This document shows positions 1-8,696 of a DNA stretch of 17,145 nt, one piece after another. The first letter of the stretch is position 1, and the number at the start of each line of letters is the position of its first letter. The position numbers and the translations under genes were made by a program. Below the pieces are notes generated by a model that was not told the origin of the DNA, searched no databases, and saw nothing but the letters and a program-made list of their open reading frames with translations. The stretch is from Thermoplasmata archaeon (GTDB lineage: Archaea > Thermoplasmatota > Thermoplasmata > Lutacidiplasmatales > UBA184): NCBI GenBank assembly GCA_030043545.1, contig JASHXM010000102.1, positions 1 through 17,145 on the forward strand, in the 5' to 3' direction.

Positions 1-1992
1 GAGGCGGTGATGCTCGGCGAGCCGTACTTCCTCTCGCGCCCGCGCGTCGTCGGTGTCGAGCTCACCGGAGCGCTCCCGGCCGGCGCGACGGCGACCGACC
101 TGGTGCTCACCGTCACCCGTCGGCTGCGGGAGAAGGGGGTCGTCGACCGGTTCGTCGAGTTCGTCGGCCCGGGCGTCTCCCTCCTATCGGTCCCCGACCG
201 GGCGACCGTCTCGAACATGTGTCCGGAATACGGCGCCACGGCCGCCTGGTTCCCGATCGACGAGGCGACGATCACGTACCTTCGCGCCACGGGCCGTCCC
301 CCGGAGGAGATCGCCCGGGTCGAGGCGTACGCGCGAGCCGTCGGGCTGTGGGGCTCCCCCGCGGCGGGCGCGCTCGACTTTGACGAGACGCTCGCGATCG
401 ACCTGGGTGCGATCGTGCCGACGCTCGCGGGCCCCCGGAACCCCGACGAGAGCGTCCCGCTCGACGCCGCGGCGGCGTCGTTCCGGTCGGCCCTGACGGC
501 GTACCGGCGGGGGCGTCCGCACCGCCGGCCCGATGGGAACGGCGGCCGGGTGCACGACGGCGCCATTGTGATCGCCGCGATCACGAGTTGCACGAACACC
601 TCGAACCCGTCCGTGATGGTCGGAGCGGGGCTGATCGCCCGGAAGGCCCGGTCGCTCGGGCTCTCCGTCCCCCCGCACGTCAAGACCTCCCTCGCACCGG
701 GTTCGAAGGTCGTTACGGATTATCTTGGGCGGGCCGGCCTCCTCGCCGATCTGGAAGCGCTCGGCTTCGGGGTCGTGGGGTACGGCTGCACGACGTGCAT
801 CGGCAACTCGGGACCGCTCCCGGACGCCGTCGCGGCGGCCGTGGAGGCGGACGACCTGTACGTGGCGGCCGTGCTGAGCGGCAACCGCAACTTCGAGGCC
901 CGGATCCACAACCAGGTGCGGGCGAACTACCTCGCGTCCCCGATGCTCGTCGTCGCCTACGCCCTCGCGGGGCGGATGGACCTCGACCTCACCCGGGAGC
1001 CGCTCGGTCACGGGCCGGACGGGAGCGCGGTCTTCCTGAAGGATCTCTGGCCGGAGCCGGCGACGGTCGCCCGTCTGGTCGCCGAGAACGTCCGCTCGGA
1101 GATGTTCGCGAAGGAGTACCGAGCGATCGAGGTCGGCGACTCCCACTGGGAGGGGCTCGCGACCCCGACCGGGCCGCTCTATCCATGGTCGGCGGGATCG
1201 ACGTACCTGGCGGAGCCCCCGTACCTCTCCCTGCCACCCCCGATACTGCCCGGAGAGGACGGCCGCCTCGCGGTCGGCGCCCGCGTGCTGGCGTTGCTGG
1301 GCGACCGCGTCTCGACGGACCACATCTCGCCCGCGGGGGAGATCCCGGCGGGCACGCCGGCCGGCGACTTCCTCGCCGCCCGGGGCGTCGCGCCGGCCGA
1401 CTTCAACACGTACGGCGCCCGCCGGGGCCACCACGACGTGCTCGTCCGGGGGACGTTCGCGAACGTTCGGCTCAAGAACGCCCTCGCCGGCGGCAAGGAG
1501 GGCGGATGGACGACCCACCTGCCGTCGGGCGAGCTCGTCTCGATCTTCGACGCCGCGCAGCGGTACGCGCAGGAGCGGGTGCCCCTCCTGGTGATCGCCG
1601 GCCAGGGATACGGACAGGGGAGCTCGCGCGACTGGGCCGCCAAGGGGCCGCGGCTGCTCGGGGTGGTGGCGGAGATCGCAGAGAGCTTCGAGCGGATCCT
1701 TAGGACGAACCTCGTCGAGATGGGGGTGCTCCCGCTCGAGTTCGAACCGGGGGTCTCCGCTGGGTCGCTCGGACTCTCCGGGCGGGAGACGTACGCGCTG
1801 AAGGCCGAACCCGGCCGTCCGTTCGGACCGGGCGGCCGGGTCGAGGTCGTCGCGACGCCCGCGAACGGGTCCCCGATCCGATTCTTCACGAAGGTGCGCC
1901 TCCACTCCGAGACCGAGCTCGAGTACTATCGGGCCGGGGGGATCCTCCCGTACGTGACCGCCCGACGGTTCACGCCCCGGCCCGGGACGTAG
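1..1992 (+). CDS. acnA: Aconitate hydratase (aconitase A), 5' end cut by the window
   Basis: This enzyme isomerises citrate to isocitrate through cis-aconitate in the cytoplasmic TCA cycle, using a [4Fe-4S] cluster. The reading frame is open from base 1 (E-A-V-M-L-G-E-P), the usual interior EAVMLGQP-type region of AcnA, so the first part of the gene lies outside the window and the GTG at 7 is not a start. About 663 residues are present against roughly 890 in complete AcnA/IRP1-type enzymes. The three cluster cysteines are encoded at 589 (SCTNTSNPS) and at 787 and 796 (GCTTCIGNSGPL). The C-terminal swivel domain shows GDRVSTDHISPAG near 1303-1338 and the active-site SSRDWAAKG at 1621-1647. The stop is TAG at 1990-1992. 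The surface-protein gene follows 131 bp downstream on the same strand, with its own promoter candidate. The family assignment is secure; the AcnA subclass is inferred from length and motif order. Confidence 0.96.
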   Translation, partial: EAVMLGEPYFLSRPRVVGVELTGALPAGATATDLVLTVTRRLREKGVVDRFVEFVGPGVSLLSVPDRATVSNMCPEYGATAAWFPIDEATITYLRATGRPPEEIARVEAYARAVGLWGSPAAGALDFDETLAIDLGAIVPTLAGPRNPDESVPLDAAAASFRSALTAYRRGRPHRRPDGNGGRVHDGAIVIAAITSCTNTSNPSVMVGAGLIARKARSLGLSVPPHVKTSLAPGSKVVTDYLGRAGLLADLEALGFGVVGYGCTTCIGNSGPLPDAVAAAVEADDLYVAAVLSGNRNFEARIHNQVRANYLASPMLVVAYALAGRMDLDLTREPLGHGPDGSAVFLKDLWPEPATVARLVAENVRSEMFAKEYRAIEVGDSHWEGLATPTGPLYPWSAGSTYLAEPPYLSLPPPILPGEDGRLAVGARVLALLGDRVSTDHISPAGEIPAGTPAGDFLAARGVAPADFNTYGARRGHHDVLVRGTFANVRLKNALAGGKEGGWTTHLPSGELVSIFDAAQRYAQERVPLLVIAGQGYGQGSSRDWAAKGPRLLGVVAEIAESFERILRTNLVEMGVLPLEFEPGVSAGSLGLSGRETYALKAEPGRPFGPGGRVEVVATPANGSPIRFFTKVRLHSETELEYYRAGGILPYVTARRFTPRPGT

Positions 1993-2036
1993 CCGAAGTC
2001 GCGACGTGAGAGTCGACCCGCGCCGCCGAAGTCGCG
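1992..2036. repeat. 12-bp direct repeat just after acnA
   Basis: The 12-mer GCCGAAGTCGCG occurs at 1992-2003, overlapping the last base of the acnA stop codon, and again at 2025-2036, so the copies begin 33 bp apart. They lie between acnA and the promoter candidate of the next gene. The repeat is exact. Any role, such as an operator or part of an mRNA 3' end, is unknown, and chance is possible in GC-rich DNA. Confidence 0.5.
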
Positions 2037-2092
2037 CTCGCTCTCGGATTTCCGGGGTCGGCCGCGACGGGAGTCTTGATACGGCTTTCTCC

Positions 2093-2098
2093 CTTACG
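2093..2098 (+). promoter_or_regulatory. TATA-like box CTTACG for the giant surface-protein gene
   Basis: CTTACG occupies positions -31 to -26 relative to the ATG at 2124, where an archaeal TATA box would lie if transcription starts at or near the start codon. The same hexamer, or CTTTACG, occurs at about -28 to -22 before two other genes in the window. A GGGGGGA stretch at 2114-2120 three bases before the ATG could instead act as a weak ribosome-binding site. Confidence 0.4.
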
Positions 2099-2123
2099 GG
2101 CCCGTCCTCGAACGGGGGGACCT

Positions 2124-5100
2124 ATGACCGGGGTTATACTACACGCAACGAGGTCACGCGAAGCGCTCTACCGCCGCTCGGCCGCGCTCGGGGTCGTCCT
2201 GCTGATGGTCGTCTCGGCGTCGGTCGCGGTCACGTCGGCGCTCGTGGCCGCCGACGCGGTCGCCGCCGCGCACCCCGCGTCGACCACCTCGGTGACGGAG
2301 AGCTTCCCCACGGTCTCGGTCGGCGGTGCCGCGCCCGCCGCCGCCGCTCCGGCCGCCCCCGTTGAGCCCCGTTCGACCTCCGTCGCTCCGGAGCGCGTTC
2401 CGTTCGCGCCGGGCGACGCGGCCACCGCCGGGGTCGCCGCCATGCCGACCCCCTCCGCCGCCAGCCCCGTCCTCGTCACGATCCCGACGTCGGGGTCGGT
2501 CGGCAGCCCCGTGACGATCAATGCGAGCGGCTACACGCACCTCGCGACGTTCACCGTCAAGTACGAGAACGGTGCGGGAACGAACGTCACGGCGTGCTCG
2601 GGCACCACGGACAAGAAGGGCTACTTCCAGTGCACGATCTCCCTGCCGCCCCTGCCGGCCGGCCCCCGCACGTTCAGCGGGTCCGACGCGAAGGCGACCG
2701 AGACGGCCACGTTCACCGTCGTTCCCCAGCTCACGATCTCCCCGAGCACCGGCCTCGTCGGCACCATGATCGCGCTCCACGCGACCGGCTTCGGTTCGAA
2801 GGTCGTGAAGAAGGCGAGGACGTTCGCCTTCCCCTACTCGCTGACCTGGTCGCAAGGCACGGTCTGCAGCGGCAACGACCAGCTGTCGGGCGATTTCAAC
2901 TGCTCCCTCACGATCCCCGCCGTCCCGGGCGGCGCCCAGACGTTCACGGCCACCGACAACGCGAGCGACACTGCCTCGGCGACGTTCACCGTGCTTGCCG
3001 GGCTCACCGTCGGGCCGAACTACGGGCCGGACGGAACCAACCTCTCCTACGCCGGGAACGGCTACGCCGCGAGCTCCCCGGTCACGGTCACCTGGAGCCC
3101 CGGCTCCGCGGTCGGCTGCAAGGCGAACTCCGCCGGCACCGGCGTCTTCAGCTGTACCGGAAAGGTTCCCGCGTCCACCCCCGGCGGGACGTACACCCTC
3201 ACCGCGACCGATGGCCGGAACTCGGCCGAGTCGACGTTCGTCGTGACGTACCTCACCCTGTCGCCCGAGTTCGGTCCCGTCGGGACGCACATCTCGATCA
3301 CGACGGGGGGGCTCCGCCCTTCGCACCCGTTCAACGTGACGTACGACGGCGCGACGATCTGCTCGGGGGAGTCGACGAACTCCTTCGGGGTCGGGACGTG
3401 CAAGTTCAACATCACGAAGGCGACCGCGGGGATCCACGACTTCAAGTCGTTCGACGGCGCGGGGGACTACGCCAACGCCACGTTCGACGTCGAGCCGCAG
3501 CTCACGACCAGCCCGTCCTACGGCCCCACCAAGACCGCGGTCGAGTTCGCCGGTACGGGGTTCGCCGGCGGCTCGCCGATCTCGGTCACCTGGGCGAACG
3601 GCACCGCGTGCTCGTCGAAGACGAGCGCGGGCGGGGCGTTCGACTGCAACTTCACCATCCCGGCCGGGACCGCGGGGGACCCATACGTCTTCAACGCGAC
3701 CGACCTCGCCGGCAACTCGGCCACGGCGACGTTCGTCGTGACGTACCTCTTCACCACCCCGGCGGCCGGTCCGACCGGTAGCGGGCTCGCCCTCTCCGGC
3801 GGCGGGTTCGCCCCGAGCTCCCCGTACACGATCAGCTTCGGCGCGACGGTCCTCTGCTCGGGCGCCGACACCAACACGACCGGGACGCTCTCCTGTACGA
3901 GCGCCAAGGTACCGGTGTCCGCGTACGGCTCGCACACGCTCGTCGCGGTCGACGGCAGCCACAACACGGCGTCGACGACGTTCTCGGTGACGCCGCAGCT
4001 CTCCTTCCCCAAGGCGCCCGCGACCGTCGCGGTCGGGGGCCGGATCAGCTTCAACGAGACCGGGTTCGCGGCCGGCTCGAAGATCACGGTCACCTGGGCC
4101 GGGGGGACGGCGTGCGCGAACACGACGACCGCCGTCGGCTCGTGGCAGTGCAACGACTACTCGATCCCCGCGATGCCCGCCGGGCTGTACGTCTTCACCG
4201 CGACCGACGGGGCGGGCCACTCCGCCACCGGGTCGCTCAAGATCGGCCCGACACTCGTCGCGTCGACGTACTCGACGACCGTCGGAGGGAAGGTGACGTT
4301 CACCGCCACCGGCTTCGCCGCGTCGAGCGCGATCACGGTCTCCTGGAGCTCGGGCACGGCGTGCTCGGGGACGACGAACGGGTCGGGGAACTTCTCCTGC
4401 CGCTTCACGATCCCGGCGACCCCTGACGGGAGCTACACGTTCACCGCCGCCGACGGCGCGTCGAACAAGGCGTCGACCCCCTCGGCGATCCGGATCAGCC
4501 CCAAGGTGACGGAGAGCCCGACGTCGGGGCCCCCGGGCACGACCGTGACGTTCAGCGGCACCGGCTTCCCGGCGACCGCGCTCATCGACGTCACGTGGAG
4601 CGGCGGGACCGCCTGTTCCCACACGAGCCTCTCGACGGGGAGCTTCACCTGCTCGTTCTCGGTCCCGGCGAGCCCGGCCGGCGCCTACGTCTTCACGGCG
4701 ACGAACACGACCTCGGGCGTCAAGGCGACGGTCTCCTACACGGTGAGCGCGACGCTCGCGCTGTCGCCCGACCGCGGACCGGTCGGCACCACGATCGACT
4801 TCACCGGGACCGGCTTCGGCGCCTCGGTCGGCGTCGTCGTCAGCTGGGGCGGGGGGACGGCGTGCGGCTCCGCCTCGACCGGCGCCTCCGGGACGTTCAC
4901 CTGCGCGTACAAGCTGCCCGCCGCTCGGGCGGGCGTGCACACCTTCACCGCGAACGACACGACGGGCAAGGACACCGCCCGGGCGACGTTCACGGTCGTG
5001 CCGGCGCTGTCGACCGACCCGACGGCTGGCCCGGTCGGAACGCAGATCACGTTCAACGGCACGGGGTTCGGAAAGTCGGTGCCCGTGACCGTCGCCTGGT

Positions 5101-8100
5101 CGTCCGGCACGGTCTGCCCGTCCACGACCACGGCCGCCGGGAGCTTCTCCTGCACGGTCAACCTGCCGGCGGCAACGTTCGGCGTCCACGAGTTCACCGC
5201 GCAGGACAACGAGTCCCACGCCGCGACCGCGAACTTCTCGGTCGTCCCCCAACTGACCGCCACGCCGAGCAGCGGCCTCATCGGCACGAAGGTCGTCTTC
5301 GCCGGGACCGGCTACGGCGCCTCGGTCCGGGTGAACGTCACCTGGGCGAAGGGGACGGCCTGCTCGAACACGTCGACGGCGAGCGGCGCGTTCCGCTGCT
5401 CGTTCGTCATCCCCGTCGGCACGTACGGCGGCCTCTACCCGTTCACCGGCGCGGACGGCGCGGGCGACTCGGCGATCGCGACGTTCACCGTCATCACGTC
5501 GCTGAAGGCGACGCCGGACCGGGGGGTCGGCGGCACCTCGGTCGAGTTCTCCGGATCCGGCTACGAGTACCCCTCGACCGTCACGGTCACCTGGCCGAAC
5601 GGCACCGCGGCCTGCGCGGCGCCGACGACGACGCACGGCACGTTCGCGTGCAACGCCACGATCGCCGTCGGCACCGCGGGCGGGGTCTACACGTTCACCG
5701 CGCACGACACCGACAGCGACACGGCGACGGTCCAGTTCACCGTCACGTTCCTCTCCGACTCACCGGGCGGCGGGCTCGCCGGCACGACGACGGTCGTCTT
5801 CACCGCCGGCGGCTTCGCGTCGAACAGCACGTTCGGCATCAGCTGGACGGGCGGGACCGCCTGCTCCGGCACGACCTCGACGACCGGGACGTTCCGCTGC
5901 TCCTACACGATCCCCGCGGCGACGATGCCCGGGAAGTACACGTTCACGGCGGAGGACGGCGCGTCCACGAAGGCGACGGTCGTCTTCGACGTCTTCGGGG
6001 TCCCGTCGACGAGCTCGCCGTCGCCGAGCAAGGCGGCCGCCGACGTCGGCCAGGAGATCAACTTCACGACGACGGCGACCGGCGGCTCGGGCGTCTACAC
6101 GACGTACACCTGGTCGGAGTCGTCGACGAGCCTCGGGTGTGAGCTCGAGAACGCCGCGACGATCTCGTGCATCCCGACGGCGAAGGGCAACTACACGGTG
6201 AGCGTCGTCGTCACCGACTCGAACGGCATCTCCTCATCGTCCGAGCGGTCGGCGACGCTGCCGGTCAGCTCCGACCCCGTCGTCGGCACGCCGACGCTCA
6301 ACGTCACCGCCCCGGACGCGAACCAGAGCGTCGAGTTCTCGGTGACCGCCTCGGGCGGCTCCGGGAGCCTCCACTACAGTTGGTCCGGCCTGCCGGCCGG
6401 GTGCAGCGGGGCGACGGCGAAGATCGCCTGCACTCCGACGAACCCCGTCTCGGGCGGCTCGGTGACGGTCACGGTGACCGATGCCAACGGCTTCTCCGTC
6501 ACCTCGGCGCCGTTCGCGCTCACGATCTTCGCGGACCCGACCGTCGCCACGCCGAGCGCGAACCGCACGAGCGTCGACGTCGGTCAGTCGGTGACGTTCG
6601 CGACCGTCGGCGCGCACGGCTCGGGCGATCTCAAGTACACCTGGACCGGCCTGCCGACTGGCTGCGCCGGGACGACCGCGGTGATCGTCTGCACGCCGAC
6701 CGCGGCGACGTCGCCCACGACGACGATCTCGGTGAGCGTCCGGGATTCGAACGGTTTCCGCGCCGCGGGGCCGTCGACCCTGCTCTACAAGGTCTACGCC
6801 GCCCCGACGATCGGGGCCCCGACCGCGACCCACGCGAGCGTCGACCTAAGCCAGTCCGTGACGTTCTCGGTCACCGGGAGCGGCGGCTCGGGCGGGCTGG
6901 TGTTCAGCTGGTCCGGCCTCCCAACGGGCTGCTCGGGCTCGGGGACGAGCGTCGCCTGCACGCCGAAAGGGACCGGCGCGTTCACGGTCGTGGCCTCGGT
7001 CACCGACTCGAACGGCGACCGGGTCTCCGCCTCGCTCTCGTTCGTCGTCTACTCCGACCCGACGATCGGGCCGACGATGGAGTCGCGAAGCTCGGCGGAC
7101 CTGGGCCAGATGGTCGACTTCTCGGCGAACGTCACCGGCGGCTCCGGCGCGTACACGTTCAGCTGGGGCGGCTTCCCGGCCGGCTGCGCCGTCGCGAACT
7201 CCGTGACGGTCGTCTGTTCCACGGTCGTCACGCCGGGGGAGTACAACATCACTGTGACGATTACGGACGCGAACGGCTTCGGCGGGGCGGCCCCGACGCT
7301 CGAGTTCCACTTCTTCGTCGACCCCACGGTCGCGACGCCGTCCGCCAACCGGACGAGCGCGGACGTCGGCCAGCCGATCGTCTTCTCCACGACGGTCGGC
7401 GGCGGCGCGGGCGACCTGACCGTCGCTTGGCTCAACCTGCCGGTCGGCTGCGCCGGGACCGGGACGGTCGTCGACTGCACGCCGACCGGACCGTCGGCGG
7501 AGCTCAACGTCACCGCGGTCGTCACCGACGCGAACGGCGACTCCGTCACGTCGACCGTCCTCGTCTACGTCGTCGACGCCGACCCGGCGATCTCGCCGGT
7601 CGCGGCGACGCCGACGGCCGTCGACGTGGGACAGGGGCTGACGCTCACGGTGACGGTCACCCTCGGCTCGGGCGGGACCGTCTACACCTGGAAGGGGCTT
7701 CCGACGGGCTGCTCGGGGACGACCGCGACGATCGTCTGCGCCAGCGTCGGCGGGAGCGCCGGGACGTTCGCGGTGTCGGTCACCGCCGCCGATTCGAACG
7801 GTTACGCCGTCACGTCGGCGGTCCTCGACCTGGTCGTCTCGCCGGCGCTCGTCGTTCCCGTGCCGAAGGCGACCGAGCCCGGCGCGGACGTCGGCGAGTC
7901 GGTGACGATCTCGGTCGCCGCCTCCGGCGGCTCGGGGACGTACGGGTACGCCTGGAGCGGGCTCCCCTCGGGCTGCACCGGCACGACGACCGCGTCGGTC
8001 GTCTGCGTGCCGACCGCCGCGCTCGCCTCGACGTCGATCACCGTCACCGTCACCGACGCGAACGGCAACTCGGTGACGAGCCCCGCGCTCGCGTTCTCCG

Positions 8101-8681
8101 TCACCGCCGCGTTGACGGCGAAGTTGGCGTCGAACTCGGGGTCGATCCTCGAGGGGCAGAAGGTGACGTTCTCGGTGACCGTCGCGGGCGGCGCCGGCAC
8201 CGACTCGTACGCGTGGACGGGGCTCCCCGCCGGGTGCAGCTCGAGCGACTCGGCGACGATCACGTGCACGCCGACCGCGACCGGTTCGTTCACCGTCGCG
8301 GTCGTCGTCACGGACGGGAACGGCGCCACCGCTACGTCGTCGACCTCGGTCTCCGTGAACGCCTCGTTCCTCGGGCTCCCGCAGCTCGAAGGGATCGCGA
8401 TCGTGGTGGTTGCGGCGCTCGCCGCGATCGTCGTCGTCACCGTCCTCCTGGTCCGCCGCCGCCGCCAGCGGCCGGCCGCCCCGCTCCCGTGGGCGCCGAC
8501 GGCTCCGGGACCGACCGCCCCGGGAGAGCCGACGGCGGTGGCGCCTCCGCCGACCTGGTCGCCGCCACCGGCGACGCCCGCGACCCCGGAGGAGCCCGAG
8601 TCGTGGGAGATGCCGACCCCCGAGTCGGACCCGGGGTCGTCGCCGGAAGCGTACACGCCCGGGCCCGAGGAGACGCAGTAG
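2124..8681 (+). CDS. Giant modular cell-surface protein: 14 + 9 tandem Ig-like modules, C-terminal membrane anchor
   Basis: This is a predicted secreted, membrane-anchored envelope protein of 2185 residues. The chosen ATG gives MTGVILHATRSREALYRR, then a hydrophobic export segment (about residues 19-48), then an Ala/Pro-rich linker to about 116. The upstream in-frame TTG at 2076 would add 16 residues without export features. Residues 117-1292 are 14 modules of about 84 residues, with P-x-x-G-x-x-G-T near the start, G-T-G-F, V-T-W-x-x-G-T-A-C, G-x-F-x-C and Y-x-F-T-A-T-D-x-A, resembling IPT/TIG-type beta sandwiches. Residues 1293-2081 are 9 PKD-like modules of about 88 residues, with DVGQ-V-F, GGSG, Y-x-W-x-G-L-P-x-G-C, C-T-P-T and V-T-D-x-N-G. 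Every module has exactly two Cys. Residues 2090-2110 form a transmembrane helix, then RRRR and a Pro/Glu-rich tail with three Trp. N-x-S/T sequons are frequent. Adhesin, S-layer or stalk roles are all possible; the function is unknown. Confidence 0.9.
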   Translation: MTGVILHATRSREALYRRSAALGVVLLMVVSASVAVTSALVAADAVAAAHPASTTSVTESFPTVSVGGAAPAAAAPAAPVEPRSTSVAPERVPFAPGDAATAGVAAMPTPSAASPVLVTIPTSGSVGSPVTINASGYTHLATFTVKYENGAGTNVTACSGTTDKKGYFQCTISLPPLPAGPRTFSGSDAKATETATFTVVPQLTISPSTGLVGTMIALHATGFGSKVVKKARTFAFPYSLTWSQGTVCSGNDQLSGDFNCSLTIPAVPGGAQTFTATDNASDTASATFTVLAGLTVGPNYGPDGTNLSYAGNGYAASSPVTVTWSPGSAVGCKANSAGTGVFSCTGKVPASTPGGTYTLTATDGRNSAESTFVVTYLTLSPEFGPVGTHISITTGGLRPSHPFNVTYDGATICSGESTNSFGVGTCKFNITKATAGIHDFKSFDGAGDYANATFDVEPQLTTSPSYGPTKTAVEFAGTGFAGGSPISVTWANGTACSSKTSAGGAFDCNFTIPAGTAGDPYVFNATDLAGNSATATFVVTYLFTTPAAGPTGSGLALSGGGFAPSSPYTISFGATVLCSGADTNTTGTLSCTSAKVPVSAYGSHTLVAVDGSHNTASTTFSVTPQLSFPKAPATVAVGGRISFNETGFAAGSKITVTWAGGTACANTTTAVGSWQCNDYSIPAMPAGLYVFTATDGAGHSATGSLKIGPTLVASTYSTTVGGKVTFTATGFAASSAITVSWSSGTACSGTTNGSGNFSCRFTIPATPDGSYTFTAADGASNKASTPSAIRISPKVTESPTSGPPGTTVTFSGTGFPATALIDVTWSGGTACSHTSLSTGSFTCSFSVPASPAGAYVFTATNTTSGVKATVSYTVSATLALSPDRGPVGTTIDFTGTGFGASVGVVVSWGGGTACGSASTGASGTFTCAYKLPAARAGVHTFTANDTTGKDTARATFTVVPALSTDPTAGPVGTQITFNGTGFGKSVPVTVAWSSGTVCPSTTTAAGSFSCTVNLPAATFGVHEFTAQDNESHAATANFSVVPQLTATPSSGLIGTKVVFAGTGYGASVRVNVTWAKGTACSNTSTASGAFRCSFVIPVGTYGGLYPFTGADGAGDSAIATFTVITSLKATPDRGVGGTSVEFSGSGYEYPSTVTVTWPNGTAACAAPTTTHGTFACNATIAVGTAGGVYTFTAHDTDSDTATVQFTVTFLSDSPGGGLAGTTTVVFTAGGFASNSTFGISWTGGTACSGTTSTTGTFRCSYTIPAATMPGKYTFTAEDGASTKATVVFDVFGVPSTSSPSPSKAAADVGQEINFTTTATGGSGVYTTYTWSESSTSLGCELENAATISCIPTAKGNYTVSVVVTDSNGISSSSERSATLPVSSDPVVGTPTLNVTAPDANQSVEFSVTASGGSGSLHYSWSGLPAGCSGATAKIACTPTNPVSGGSVTVTVTDANGFSVTSAPFALTIFADPTVATPSANRTSVDVGQSVTFATVGAHGSGDLKYTWTGLPTGCAGTTAVIVCTPTAATSPTTTISVSVRDSNGFRAAGPSTLLYKVYAAPTIGAPTATHASVDLSQSVTFSVTGSGGSGGLVFSWSGLPTGCSGSGTSVACTPKGTGAFTVVASVTDSNGDRVSASLSFVVYSDPTIGPTMESRSSADLGQMVDFSANVTGGSGAYTFSWGGFPAGCAVANSVTVVCSTVVTPGEYNITVTITDANGFGGAAPTLEFHFFVDPTVATPSANRTSADVGQPIVFSTTVGGGAGDLTVAWLNLPVGCAGTGTVVDCTPTGPSAELNVTAVVTDANGDSVTSTVLVYVVDADPAISPVAATPTAVDVGQGLTLTVTVTLGSGGTVYTWKGLPTGCSGTTATIVCASVGGSAGTFAVSVTAADSNGYAVTSAVLDLVVSPALVVPVPKATEPGADVGESVTISVAASGGSGTYGYAWSGLPSGCTGTTTASVVCVPTAALASTSITVTVTDANGNSVTSPALAFSVTAALTAKLASNSGSILEGQKVTFSVTVAGGAGTDSYAWTGLPAGCSSSDSATITCTPTATGSFTVAVVVTDGNGATATSSTSVSVNASFLGLPQLEGIAIVVVAALAAIVVVTVLLVRRRRQRPAAPLPWAPTAPGPTAPGEPTAVAPPPTWSPPPATPATPEEPESWEMPTPESDPGSSPEAYTPGPEETQ
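2472..5999 (+). repeat. Tandem coding repeat array A, 14 units of about 84 codons
   Basis: Fourteen units run head to tail (residues 117-1292 of the surface protein), each starting near L-T-x-S-P-x-x-G-x-x-G-T. Shared anchors are G-T-G-F/Y, a W-x-x-G-T-A-C strand, a second Cys 8-16 residues later in G-x-F-x-C, a proline step such as IPA-x-P-A-G, and the closing TFTATDxAGxSATATFTV. Units 1-4 and 6 are the most divergent; unit 2 carries a short insertion after GFGSKVVKK. The similarity is at protein level; the DNA copies differ widely at third positions. Confidence 0.92.
6000..8366 (+). repeat. Tandem coding repeat array B, 9 PKD-like units of about 88 codons
   Basis: Nine units follow array A without a linker (residues 1293-2081). 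The consensus is D-P-T-V-x-x-P-x-A-x-x-x-x-x-D-V-G-Q-x-V-x-F-x-x, then GGSG, Y-x-W-S-G-L-P-x-G-C, about 6-10 residues, C-T-P-T, and a final V-T-V-T-D-x-N-G strand. This fits the PKD fold, although the classic WDFGDG motif is replaced by W-x-G-L-P-x-G-C. Units 3 (from 6534) and 6 (from 7320) share the identical opening DPTVATPSANRTS. The last unit, from about 8109, leads straight into the membrane anchor. Confidence 0.9.
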
Positions 8682-8696
8682 CCTCGGGTCTCCGGC

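Noticed and set aside
184-1905. 573-codon minus-strand frame opposite acnA
   Set aside because: The plus frame carries all aconitase motifs; the opposite translation is Arg-rich noise.
2154-5705. Very long open frame on the minus strand opposite the giant surface protein (1183 codons)
   Set aside because: Its translation is a mass of Arg, Gly, Asp and Ala with no motif. It mirrors the GC-rich third positions of the plus-strand repeats, which are clearly protein-coding.
2472-8366. Possible DNA satellite or CRISPR-like array
   Set aside because: The periodicity is at protein level, with units of about 250-265 bp and strongly diverged codons; there are no short identical repeats with unique spacers.
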